From contig JAHLJZ010000004.1 in the NCBI GenBank assembly GCA_025602915.1, positions 124,001 through 188,000 of the forward strand: 64,000 nt of DNA. Direction: 5' to 3'. The notes beneath the pieces are model-generated. The model was not told where the DNA came from and did not search any database. It saw only the letters and a program-made list of their open reading frames with translations. Below are positions 11,051 to 22,242 of this stretch, piece by piece. The stretch comes from Paraphysoderma sedebokerense (lineage: Eukaryota; Blastocladiomycota; Physodermatomycetes; Physodermatales; Physodermataceae). The stretch's first letter is position 1; the number at the start of each line of letters is the position of its first letter. The position numbers were made by a program, and so were the translations under genes.

Positions 11051-12332
11051 GCTGTCTTCCTTTATTCCTGTGCAAATGCCTCAACGAAAGTTCAATACTC
11101 GACCTAATTATCCACTACATCTCTGGGGTAGAGATTTACATATATAGCCCTACGAGTTTAAATCATGATATATTATTCTTCTCCGATGTGAGTTGACGAA
11201 AATAGTAGTGGGGCAATCACATGCTCGAGACAAAGTTACTATTTTTGAGAACCAGCGGGCCTCGAAAAGGGGACTGTATGCGTGTTTGCTTTTACTTGTT
11301 AGCTACGACTTTAGAGCGCAGAAAGATGATTTAAATTCTAATGATATCATTACGGTTTCTGTGAAGCCGGATATATACGAACAGTGCTTTCCAGAAGAAT
11401 CAAACAATAAGAAACATAAAAACGTGGATAGAGCGTCAGTACATGCCGATAGTACTGCCAACATACCCAGATCTATGGATAAAGTATTAATTATATCGGG
11501 GCATAATATTGGCCGAAAACAGAACGCTCAGTAACGCCGATATTGTAGAAAGACTAGTGATTGATAACGATTGATTTTATCGCTTTACATAACTTTCCGT
11601 GTATTTCAAACACACTGTCAGAGTTCTAACATGATTTCATATAATTTCTGCTATTCTTTTGTGATTAGAGATTGCCATATTATTTAGCACGGTGTACCTG
11701 CAAATAGTCATATAGTGGTATTCTCAGACCACGACAAACCTCATTTGGACTTAGGACCTCAAATTCACTAATCAAACCAATCAATGAAATTCAAATCTAT
11801 TAAGAAGTGAGCTAAATTTAGATCATCAGCTCTGTTCTATTTTTCATACATATTTTTCTATACTGCAAGCCCACCAAGCTTCATGCTGTTGAGGATAAAA
11901 TAATCGAATCTAAGCAGTTTCTAAGCACTATATTTGTTCTTTGCTTACCTCACTTCCGATAATATTATGATTTGTTTCATCTGAATTGAAATTTCTTTTG
12001 TACATATTCTTATTCTGACAAAACGTTTTCTCGATATGAAAATTACGGCGAACCACCATTGTTCAAATTTGTTGGATGCGTCAAATAAGTTTTTAGTTTA
12101 AGACACGTCAACCATGGTTACGGCTTATGCATTGATGATGTAAACCGAAGCCGCGGTATACAACTGGTTCGTCTTGCTTAATTCAGGAAAACAACTACCA
12201 TGTGTTGAAAAGCAGCATATAATAACACTATTGTTGTAGAAGTACATAAAAGTGCTATGTATCCTGGTACTTCAATATCAAATCATCCGATCATTCAACA
12301 CTTCTTCTCTTACAAAACAAAAATCATCCAAC
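11051..12332. other. Intergenic, AT-rich, no clear gene
   Basis: The longest frame (11193-11534, +) has no ATG near its start and no recognisable motif. At about 12106-12122 lies GTCAACCATGGTTAC, a degenerate palindrome resembling an X-box, about 215 bp before the secreted-protein gene. Confidence 0.4.
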
Positions 12333-13303
12333 ATGAAATCAACCACCGCTATTCTCTCTCTTTTCTTCTACTGGGCTTTCTTGGTCTCCATGACGAACGC
12401 CGCTCCTCAACAAACTAAAGCACCTGGAAAGAATATTAATATCGGAACGCTGTCGCCGGAATGCGACGGTGCTTTCAGGAACTCAGTTCAGACAATCATG
12501 AGTTCCTGTGTGAGCGACCTGGCCCCATTGGCATTTACTCCTGTTCCGACAAACCCAGAAGACGTATGTATCCTAGCCATCAACTCTTCTAGATATCCTT
12601 CTATTAAACCGGAATTGATCATTCAATATTCCCTCCTATAGCAACTCAGACTATTTTTCAATGGCACATCGACCTTGTGCGGTTCAGAATGTCTGGGTAC
12701 CCTCAGTGAAGTTTCAAAGAATATCAATGGCAATTGCTCCAAACCTGATTCACCCGACGAAAACGTTAATTGGTTTTTCAAGCATTCTCTATTCGGGGGT
12801 AGAGTAATTTGTGCAAAAAGTGGGGACCAATTATGCGTCAATAAAGCAGTCGAGCAAGCCAAAGATTTGAATATCGGTTCCGATGTGTTGCCGGTGCTGC
12901 AGTCCTTCGCGAGTTCGATTAATATTGGCGAACTGACGAAGATTCCTCAAAGCAACCAGGAAGAATTGTCCAACATTGGTTTCAATTTTATGGATAGATT
13001 GTTGACAAAATTACCCGCAAAGTAAGCATCAGTTTCTGTGTGTGGATGACAACTCTATTGTTTCCTAACTTCCATAATTTTCCATTCACCAGGGTACTCT
13101 GCGGGGGTTGTCAGACAAACATGGCGACGCAAGTTAACAGCTATTTAACCAACGTTTACAAACCTGTTGCTGTCAACAAATTTAAGATGCCTGATCCTTC
13201 TAGAAGAATCACATCTCTAGCGACAAAGGCTGTGACTAAATGCTCTGCTTCTGCCAAATCGTCGACTTCGACTCCTCCAGCGAGCGGCAAGAAGCAGAAG
13301 TAG
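12333..13303 (+). CDS. Secreted cysteine-containing protein, family unknown
   Basis: Three exons, 12333-12563, 12642-13021 and 13093-13303, give about 273 residues. The N-terminus is a clear signal peptide (a Lys, then a hydrophobic stretch LSLFFYWAFLVSMTNAA, cleavage likely after Ala). The mature part has ten cysteines in spacings such as CGSEC, CAKSGDQLC and CGGC, suggesting disulfides outside the cell. The C-terminus is a Ser/Thr/Lys tail. No domain is recognised. A secreted effector-like or cell-surface protein is an inference from the signal peptide, cysteines and position in a gene-poor region. A polyadenylation-type AATAAA lies at about 13396. Confidence 0.75.
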
Positions 13304-14376
13304 AAGTTTTATTTAGTAAAGATCTTTCATAATTGTCGTAAAATGTTTTAATCTTTATACATGAGTATCTGTATTTGTAATACTTATCGTTATCTAATAA
13401 AATTCATAATCGCTGACGCGAATTGTTTTGCCTATTGACTGACAACCATACACAATCCATTCGATGCTATCGAGCTATTGAAACTCATCTTACTTGCACC
13501 TTTCCCTAAGCTAATACGCAACAAAATAGTATCTGAAAGTTTATGAGATAAGCAATATTTATAATGGCAACAACAGCCCAATAAGAAGTATACATTTCTT
13601 CAAAAAACTCAACTCAATTTCGATACTGGGGGTGACGTTCATTCTGTGTTATGCATTCAAATCTCATGCTGTATATATCTTGATTCATATTACTACGTCA
13701 TTTCTCAAAATATTATGCACAAACTTTTCGATTGACATTGTATGAATGATGACTCGATGAATTTTCTGAATTCCGTGAATTGTCGCCTACAATAATGTGA
13801 GTACTATAACTCGAGGGGCTTTATAACAAGATATTAATCGGAGATTTTCGAAATAGTTGTCCATAACAATCATATGCCGCTGAAGGATACAGTAAACTGA
13901 ATCATACCAAAATTGTGCGAAATCAATACCCCAGAGAAATCGCAATGAAATTGTGGATTCTTCCAAATAGCGACCGTTTTAAACGCGCCACTTTTCTACA
14001 CTAGTCCTCTGAAAAGAAACTTTCGCCCAGATTGTGAAATTTGTAAGTTCACAACGAGAGAGCATTTTCAACTTTCTTAAAGATGGTAAGAAGGTTTTAA
14101 GCCTAGATCCCAAAGCTGAATGGCGTGCACGCTGACATCAGATATTCCTGGCCTGGACCAATGCATGTGAGGAAAAGACGCGAGTGAAGAAGATTCGAGG
14201 AAGATTCGAGGAAGAAATTTCAAAGGTGTCCATTAAAAAGCATGCATATAATACGAGCAATCGCATAAAAAATAATAAATTTTCAGACTAGACAAAATCG
14301 AAGAGTTTATAGTTCTATTAGAGTCTGCGGTCACCTCAGGACCAGTTGAAAAAGCTTAGTCCGAACAGAAACCAAA
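13304..14376. other. Intergenic, AT-rich, no clear gene
   Basis: Flanks the secreted-protein gene and the membrane-protein gene. A direct repeat GAAGATTCGAGGA occurs twice in tandem at about 14187-14212. Nothing else stands out. Confidence 0.4.
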
Positions 14377-15285
14377 ATGAACATGGTTGCCCTTACAATT
14401 GCAATAAGCTGTGCGCTATTATCCACTTCTTTACTCTTACTTCAGGGCTACAAGCTGAACAGTAAAGCCAATAAAACGAAGAATTCGAACTCATTTTTCA
14501 GAAAAGTTAAGGCTACAAAGCTTAACCGCCTTCTTACCATAGCTTTTGGCTTTTTACTATTGTCAGACATTTTCCAAATGATTCGTGCGATTTCTACTAC
14601 TTCAGACGAATATAGTCGGTCAACTCAAATTTTCATCGCTTCCCACATGGGTCAACTCGTCTGTCAATTCGTTGCTATTGGAATCTACGGTTTCCTCGGT
14701 ACAGATAGGCTGAAACTGTTTTCACTTTTCATACCACAACGACTCTGTAGATTGCCTGACTATACAAAGACTATCACGACAGCTGTAACATTCATATCGG
14801 CGACTACCTCTCTGGGAACACATGTCTACAATATGCTTACTAGAGATGAAACGAACCCTCTTTATTATTTTTTTAATACAGTGTGGCCTTACATTTTCTA
14901 TATGTGGGTAATCATTGTTGCTACCTGTTGTAGCGGATGCTTGACATATTTCGTCGTTTGCACAAAAGCAAAATTAATGACTTCAATCACGCCAGTTATT
15001 GCGCGTCAATTTACCCTAGTTCAATTCCTAGTCATTCTAAATCTGATAATAATGTTGTCAGCTTTCAGTGCAGCCATATTGTTAACACCTATACCGGCAC
15101 TCTTTGGAGTTCCTAATGCACTTGTTAGAATTTGTTTCGCTGTGGAATTGACGTCACTAGATGCGGTGCAAAGGATTAGCAAACTGACGAACCGCATGGA
15201 AAGCCAGAGCGACCGAAAATTTTCAGCTCAGATATCTGGACAGATATACACGGATCACCAAAAGAGTACTAATTATTCGCCTTAA
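14377..15285 (+). CDS. Seven-helix membrane protein, family unknown
   Basis: An uninterrupted 302-residue frame with an ATG in good context. Seven hydrophobic stretches are visible at about residues 4-22, 51-69, 88-108, 131-150, 165-190, 207-231 and 238-258, then a hydrophilic Ser/Gln-rich tail, so an N-out GPCR-like layout fits. Conserved-looking motifs shared with the paralogue downstream are LLLSDIFQ, SSGCLTYF-like in helix 5, and VRICFAVEL in helix 7. I cannot assign it to a named GPCR class. The second copy 1.6 kb downstream shows it arose by tandem duplication. Confidence 0.7.
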   Translation: MNMVALTIAISCALLSTSLLLLQGYKLNSKANKTKNSNSFFRKVKATKLNRLLTIAFGFLLLSDIFQMIRAISTTSDEYSRSTQIFIASHMGQLVCQFVAIGIYGFLGTDRLKLFSLFIPQRLCRLPDYTKTITTAVTFISATTSLGTHVYNMLTRDETNPLYYFFNTVWPYIFYMWVIIVATCCSGCLTYFVVCTKAKLMTSITPVIARQFTLVQFLVILNLIIMLSAFSAAILLTPIPALFGVPNALVRICFAVELTSLDAVQRISKLTNRMESQSDRKFSAQISGQIYTDHQKSTNYSP

Positions 15286-16868
15286 GAGTAGCGGTGTTGG
15301 AAGCAGATATATCTAATCTTGTATGATAGCTACGATGAAATGTGTCCTAATCTTAGCATATAGTTCAATGGCACAACAGTCTGTAAATTTCAAACAGCAG
15401 AATGATCGAAACATGGAAAATGACTTGAAGCTTATCAAATAGCCGAATATAACTTAGCTTGGTAATTCCAGAACTGTAAAACCGTAGCTTTAAGATTAAG
15501 ACTGCCGTCTGGATACGATAGGTAGCAAAATCCATTTATCAACTGTTGTTATCGCTTAGGAGAAGTAAATGTTGTCAAGTATTTTATGTAGGTGCCTGAT
15601 GTTGTAAATGTTTCCGTTGGTAGATTACGATGTTAATTTTTATTATGTATTCGTTTCCTTCTTTCACTGATATGGTGGGTTTTTTATTGATATTGTGGCT
15701 TGGCTTTTCTATCGCCAGCCACTCTCAGATAGCAGCAGGTTTTCGATTATTAATAATGTTGATAAATTTGAAGTCGACAATTGTTATTAATCAAGAGAGA
15801 GACAAATGCGCATCTTAGTCTGGTATTTGAAAGTAATTTGGATTCATGCATTGGTGAAACTTCTTCTAGTACATTTAAAGGTAATTATAGGGTCCAGAAC
15901 AGTGTCTAGAGTGACCTCAAAGTCTTATTTGGTTTGCACACGACTGGTTGACCTATAGCATAATCATTCGTTATCATAACTCGAATCACTAATGTTTATT
16001 GACGAGACTGGATTAAGAGACGGAACAGTACTGTTTCATGCCTTGAAAGATAAATGTTTTCTATTCAATAGCTCGCTGATATAAGCTTTTCAGAACGTAA
16101 TCTCGTCGCTGTATGCGGCGTCAAGTATTCAAACAGTATTTTATTGGTAGCATTTTTCTGTCAATCACAAATCAATTCGACGCGTTCGGGGATTAGGAAC
16201 AAGAACCAGTGAAAACCAGCGGGCCAGCAGGGCATAAGTGAACTGAGTTAAATTGATGAAACTGCTGTCCTATTATCAAATTGACAAATTGCCACATCTT
16301 TTGTTGTGACTTAAACTTTATACCCCGGATTTTGAAAAGCTCTGGATGGGGGTGAACGACATCACGGGACTGGGGTGCGTTCTGCATCGAGGAGAGGCGA
16401 CTTGTAGCCACAGCATTTTGTAAATTCTTATTGCAATGAAATATCAATTAAACTGATCGTTGCTAATCGCTGGCATTGTTAGAAATTGGGATAATTATTA
16501 TTGTCACCTCTGTATAGAACTAATTTTGAACTGCTTTGCCCGAAACATGGTAACCACAAGTTTACACCCAGATCGCTAAATGCCAGGTTACTCTTGTGTT
16601 GCGATATTTCAAGCACACGTTTTACACCTATGCACGACGACGATGCTAACTTCTTGTTAGGTTTTCCGCTGCCTCTATAATAGTGTTATATAGAAATAGG
16701 TATAGAACATTTGGAGTTACGTTTTGTAACACGACATGGAATTTGGTATGAGCTCCGTAGGGCCCGATTAAGCCAATCGCACCATATTATGTATATCCAT
16801 CTCCCTAACCTTTTACTTAAGGTAGATTTGAAAACCTTGGGTTAAGTTCGAACGGAATACTAATTTCA
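15286..16868. other. Intergenic between the duplicated membrane-protein genes
   Basis: AT-rich. A minus-strand frame at 16193-16447 (84 codons) shows no recognisable motif. No gene is supported. Confidence 0.4.
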
Positions 16869-17741
16869 ATGACTTCCGTCAATTTCTGGATAACTGTCAC
16901 GTTTTGCATTGCGGGATGCAGCGCTCTCATATCAACAGCATTGCTGGTACTTCAGTCTTACAAGACATATAAAAAACGAAAGGAAACTCAAAACTCAGCC
17001 CCATCTACCAGAAAAGTCAACCATACAAAGTTTAGGCAACTTTTTACAGGAGCTTTGTGTCTTTTGTTACTGTCAGATATTTTCCAACTCATTCGTGCTT
17101 TTTATTCGTTCGAAAACACTTCATTTGAAGTATGGTATACGGCCCGAACATTTCAAATGACCAGTCAAGTCGTTGCTCTTGGAATCTACGCTTTCCTATG
17201 TACAGATAGACTTCAACTATTCACACACTCCATACCTAAGCGACTCTCTAAAATTCCTAATTACATTGCGTTTCTAACTTTTCTAACAAATTGTTTCCCT
17301 GGGAATAAATTTGCCTTGTTTATTTGGCGTGAATGTGATATGTACTGTTTTCCAGTTTATTTCACTTATGCTCAATATATTCTATGTGTGGATTATCATT
17401 GTTATTACCGTTTCTAGTGGGTGCTTGACATATTTTTTAATCCGCGTTAAAACTGGATTATTATCGACATCAGTAACACCAGTCATAAAGCGAAAATTTC
17501 GGCTTGTTCAAACCTAGTGGTTGTAAATTTTATATTGATGCTGTCGACTTTGGGAGTAGACCAGGCGTTGATAGATATACCCCCGCTCTACGGAGTTGCA
17601 TTTATACTTGTCAGAATTTGTTTTGCCGTGGAATTGGTGTTGTTGGATGAAGTCCGAAAAGTTAGCAAATTAAGTCGCCGGATTGAATGCCAGAGCGATA
17701 AAACAGTCTCGGCTCAACTGTCAGCTAATACAGCTCCTTAG
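16869..17741 (+). pseudogene. Frameshifted paralogue of the seven-helix membrane protein
   Basis: The ATG at 16869 opens a frame alike over its first ~130 residues to the intact copy at 14377-15285 (roughly half the residues match by eye; LLLSDIFQLIRAF, GIYAFLCTDRLQLF). The match then moves to a second frame at about 17285 and back near 17512, covering SSGCLTYF and VRICFAVEL to a stop at 17739-17741. A stretch of about 20 residues present in the intact copy is also missing near the first break. No GT-AG intron restores phase at either point. This is most simply a decayed tandem duplicate of a host gene; two sequencing errors are the alternative. Confidence 0.7.
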
Positions 17742-18660
17742 AAGTTACAGATTAACATATATAATTTATACTATATTATTGACTCTATTTTGAAACCGTT
17801 TGTATGAATAACACAGGATATTTATAAATATGTTGTGTTTGTCCAAATTTTGAATGATCAATAACGCAATGTGGAATTTTCGCAATGTTTGTACTTGTTT
17901 GACATATCTTTGAACTCACATGACCGACCATGATTCGTCTCTGGGTTAAATAAATGCAATATTGTGCAAAAGCAGTATAGATAGGAACGAGTCGACTCTT
18001 TACCTAATGGATGTAAATGTGAAAGTACAGTAAACATCGCGCTTACAAGACATTGCCTAACATTCATTCATGTCAGCAGAGGCCGCTATCACGACTAATT
18101 CACAGAGGGAACACCTGATGTCCATACTGCACGATGCACCGAATTTTCATGCTGCATGATGCAGCGATTGAGCAGTATTTATGCGCTCATTTTCATCGAG
18201 ACCTACTTTTAATATTATATTGTCAGTTATTTCCAGATAAGTTTTATTTTATGGTTGTGTTAATAAGGTGCGGAACCTTATCCTCATAGTGTAAGGTGCA
18301 GTATTCTTGATGCTGCATGAAGTTCACGATATGCCTAGAATTCACCATAAAACAGCATACTAAATCAGAGTTTACTATAAATTGAATGTTGAAGTACCAA
18401 TTTTTCTATCAATATGCCTCAAGTTCTACATTTCAAAAGTTGCACAATATTCCGTGCATGGTGAAGGATGCACCCAACATTTAGCTCCATGAGGATAGGT
18501 CGTATGATGATCTCCTCACATGTATTGAACTTTGGAATACAGATTAGAAAAAGTGAGTCTAGTCGAAAACATCTTTTCTTACTATCATGTGTTTTCTTAC
18601 AATGAGACTCATTCTTTATTATCAAACTTCAAAGTGTGAAAACTACAATTCGCGTACTGC
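17742..18660. other. Intergenic, no clear gene
   Basis: AT-rich. Around 18150-18330 the short word GCTGCATGA recurs in slightly varied, partly palindromic contexts (TGCTGCATGATGCAG and TGCTGCATGAAG). I see no coding region. Confidence 0.4.
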
Positions 18661-18674
18661 GTTACCATGGTAAC
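18661..18674. promoter_or_regulatory. Perfect 14-bp palindrome matching an RFX X-box, upstream of RPS29
   Basis: GTTACCATGGTAAC is two GTTACC half-sites separated by AT, which fits the X-box consensus bound by RFX-family factors. It lies 155 bp before the RPS29 start codon. Binding is inferred. Confidence 0.55.
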
Positions 18675-18707
18675 ACCTATTATAAACAAAACTCAAGGGT
18701 CCCTTCA

Positions 18708-18715
18708 CCACGTGG
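18708..18715. promoter_or_regulatory. E-box palindrome CCACGTGG upstream of RPS29
   Basis: A perfect CACGTG core extended to 8 bp, 114 bp before the start codon. In fungi such sites are bound by bHLH factors of the Cbf1/Pho4 type. Use here is inferred. Confidence 0.45.
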
Positions 18716-18828
18716 CCCCTTTTTTGCGTGCAAAATTCCTTGAATGCGACAATTTCTGGTTTCTTCCTCTTTCTCTTTCGGTTATCAAAGTTTATCCCCT
18801 TTCGCAGCCGATACTTTTATAAAGAAAA

Positions 18829-19436
18829 ATGTCCCACGAAACTGTTTGGTTTTCTAGACCCCGTCGTTACGGTAAAGGTTCTCGCGAATGGTTAGTATTT
18901 TGACTGTGTTTGATTCGAATGTATCGTTTGTTTGTCGGGCAGGAGGTGAACTGGATGTATATGTTATTTCCTTTGGTGGAACAAGATATGTACAGAGTTT
19001 TAAAGCGATAGGGTTCTTGTGAGAATTTTTTTATGCAGTTAATACTGATTTTTAGAAAGCGATAATGGACGACCAACGAAGGATAAACACAGATTAATTG
19101 AGAGTTTGACGTCCTCGAATTATTTTTTGTAGTTGTAAACAGAGAATCAGATGTGCTTTGGATGACAGTACTAACCTTTTTAAAATTTTTAAAATCTTAT
19201 AGCCGAGTTTGCACTCACCGTGCCGGTCTCATCCGCAAATACGGTCTTAACATCTGCCGTCAATGTTTCCGTGAAAGATCCGCTGACATTGGTTTCAACA
19301 AGGTCAGTTTTAATTTCACTACTTGTTTGAATTATATTCAAATCTTATCAAACCGCAATTTACTCTCCGTTATGACTTTATCTAACAAACGAAATATTCC
19401 ATTTTATTTTTAAATTCTAATCAACAGTTGAGATAA
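18829..19436 (+). CDS. RPS29: Cytosolic ribosomal protein S29 (uS14)
   Basis: Three exons, 18829-18890, 19203-19302 and 19428-19436, give 56 residues, the exact family length in fungi. The start [19 protein letters not shown] and the zinc-binding pairs CRVC and CRQC are diagnostic, and the protein ends FNKLR. It sits in the head of the 40S subunit. The last exon holds only two codons plus the stop, and the 125-bp second intron must be removed to reach it; reading through would add about 37 unrelated residues. The promoter carries an X-box-like palindrome and an E-box. Confidence 0.96.
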
Positions 19437-20027
19437 GCGCTAGATTCCCTCTACAACGGTTCTCAGATAAATAATTCCGATAATCACCAACCATCGAACC
19501 AATTCATCTTGTTACGAGCGCTTTGTACGATATGTTTCAAATATGAACGGGCTAAAATGATTGGGATTACGGAATGAACATCTTTGTAATATTAGTTCTC
19601 CGCGTAATAAACGTTTGGTTGTTTACCTTATTCTTTTAACGTCTTTCACAATTCGGGGCGTGCCAATGTGCAACATCCTTTCGAAAGCATTCGAAGGACC
19701 GAATGGTGATAGCTATACGCACAGAGGTCATGGGCAGTTGCAGGATTACCATCTATTTTCCGTATATACAAATACAGGCATTACATTGAACTAAAAGCAA
19801 GATTAATAGGCTAACATAATGATTATGCAAAAGGAAGAGGAGAAGCTTATCTCAAAAACTTTCAAAGAATATAGACATAATAGGAAAGAAAAATCGAAAA
19901 AAATGAATAGATGGTAACCCCTAGACAAGTAATATATATACATCTCCACCACCCACCAGGTTCGTCAAGTCTATGAATATTGTATATACTTCCGTGAAAA
20001 AGTCAATCATTCTATCTATCTATGTTG
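19437..20027. other. Intergenic between convergent RPS29 and MedA genes
   Basis: Shared 3' flank, AT-rich. The plus-strand frames here (for example 19561-19794) lack motifs. No gene is supported. Confidence 0.4.
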
Positions 20028-22242
20028 TCAATTGCGATATTGGTTGTTTCCCTCATTTCCATTCTGACTACGACTCTCGGATTGTATCTGAGCTTGGCTC
20101 GAATTTTGAGGATTTAACGAACTTAATGCAAACAATGATTGAATTTCGGTGGTCGGTGTAGATTCAGATGGTGTACTAGGGACGGAAGGAAGGGATGAGA
20201 TAGAATGCAATGCAGCAATAGAATTTGTTGAGATTGATGATGAAGACACGGTAGATGCGGAAGTCGATGAAGAGGATTGGAATGCTGGAAACGGGAATGA
20301 TTGATAAGGGTGGAAGGTAATCTATTTATGATTTGTGAAAAGATTGGGTTAGCCTGACTGTAAACTCGCGGAACGCTGTCAGGGACAGGTGCGGTAACAC
20401 CCGAAAACACAATAATTCAAGCAAGGACATACCGGATGCGGAGTCCCCACAAACGAAGTCACATTGCCATTTGCCTGCTGGGTATAAAGTTCAGTTTGTT
20501 GTTGGAAGAAATTGGAATTCTCTAATAAAATCTGTTGTTGCTGTTGGTTGGTTTGTTCTTGAGTATGATTTTTGTTGAGAAGGTGAGTGTAAGACGAATT
20601 ATGAATTGCCCGAGATTGAGGATTAACATTGGGCAATGCATTCAGTATGCTCATTCCCACCGTTGGTTTCGCGAGGGGGTATGGGACGAATCGTTGCGGA
20701 ATTGGCCTATGAACTAAAAGACGGAAACAGATATAATCTTGTAAGCAAAGCTAGGGGATAACTTAAATAGAGGACGTTAAAAGGTTATCACCATGAGGGT
20801 TGGTAATCTGCTGAGTAAAATTTGTGGGTCCATTCGCATTTTGAGACGTCTGATTGGCCTCATAGACATTGGGTGAATTGGTAGGAGGAGGCGTCGGAAG
20901 AAGGTAATTTGTACCCTACATCGTGCAAGTATATTAGGATTGCATTGGAGTAAGGAGCAGAAGCCGACTTGAGTGACATACCCATCTACCGACAATTTTG
21001 CACAGCGCGCTGTCGAGAACATGCCACGCAAAGACCTACGTGACGACGATTTAGCAAGTGTGCAAAAGCAACAATAAAGACATCTCCACTTGGTGATCCA
21101 TCATTACGGCGAAATAATCAATCAACTGGAAGGGAATTACCTTGACATCTTTTTCTATATTCCTAGGCTTCGGATTGCCGAAGGCCATTATCAGTTTAAA
21201 GAAATCCGAGTTTTTATTCTTTGAAAGTGTGATCGGTTTAAACCCTTCCAGATTTCGACGAATACGGTTTTTCTCTTCGACTTTTGGATAAGAAAGAGAT
21301 AAAAATCAGTTCATACTTCTTTCGGAGGATTATAAACTGTATAATTGAGTTACCATTGAATCGCACCCCTAAAATTGCTTCCAAAAGATATATGATATCC
21401 ACTGACGTAACGAAATATAAGTTCTTTTCGGCCCAATATATGCATGATATAACTATGGTATTTGGAACGAATGACGACGGTGCGACAACCTTGTAGGATA
21501 GAGTTATATGCGGTGAGGTGGAATCTCGGTTTGGGAAAAATTCAACTAATCGTCTTTGGGCGGCAAACTCCTCGGGTGTCCTGAGCATACGATCGGATTA
21601 GATTCCTCTTATATTGTCATGTATGCAATAAATACAGCATTCAACTTACCAATTTGATGGGATTTCTTTTAGATTGTCTAGAATTTTTAATGTAAACGTG
21701 GAAACCAATGTTGGCGACACCATAGCAGTCTGACTGTGGCTACTCCTCCTGTTTCTGTCTTCAACAACAAACGAATTATGTTCAGGTTGAAATCGTCCAG
21801 CGGGTTGATTTGAAAGGATTAACAATCCTGGGGGTTTATGTTTTTTGGGCGAGTTCGAGTTATTGCCGGAGGATGACGACGAATTCGAATCTACTGCAGC
21901 TGATTGCGAAGAGTCGGAAGAGTTGGCTCGAGATTCGTGCATCGATAAATTGGGTGATGCAGGGATAGTAGGGGTTAGTGGTGGAGTATTGACGCTATCG
22001 CTCAGCAATCCGGTGGCAGAGGCACTTCTGTGATGATGAAGATGCATTTGTTGTGAATGCTGCGAGGGGACCGTATTAGACTGCATCATGGCTGATTTAT
22101 CGTTGTTTGTGAGTGTGGTATTATTCTGTCTAGAGGGGAGTTCTGGGACGGCGAATGCGGAACTATCGATGCAGGTGGACTGCCACAGTAGCAGGAGGGG
22201 ATCTGTGATAGCGTCCGACTTGGGAGGTTGTTGGCCGGCCAT
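20028..22242 (-). CDS. medA: MedA/Medusa-type developmental regulator (DUF7082 domain)
   Basis: Seven exons on the minus strand (22242-21650, 21580-21354, 21280-21141, 21035-20982, 20915-20792, 20713-20433, 20321-20028) join in phase to about 570 residues. The conserved block spans about residues 185-340: LKEIPSNWTPEEFAAQRRLV, ISCIYWAEKNLYFVTSVDII, YLLEAIL, EEKNRIRRNLEGFKP, FFKLIMAFGNPKPRNIEKDV and then VFAWHVL. This is the signature of fungal Medusa proteins, which control conidiophore or spore development and adhesion in Ascomycota. The flanks are low-complexity (Ser/Asn/Gln-rich) as in the family. The ATG at 22242 is the first in frame; an upstream exon is possible. It is convergent with RPS29. 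Confidence 0.87.

Noticed and set aside
11193-11534. 113-codon plus-strand frame between the GMC and secreted-protein genes
   Set aside because: It lacks an ATG near its start, has no family motif, and no upstream exon with a fitting donor was found.
16193-16447. 84-codon minus-strand frame between the membrane-protein copies
   Set aside because: No recognisable domain and no transposon ends around it.
17285-17515. Introns as an explanation for the frame changes in the second membrane-protein copy
   Set aside because: No GT-AG pair restores the frame without losing matching residues; frameshifts are simpler.
18120-18330. Clustered GCTGCATGA words as a possible CRISPR-like or satellite array
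   Set aside because: Too few copies, irregular spacing and imperfect units; this is also a eukaryotic genome.
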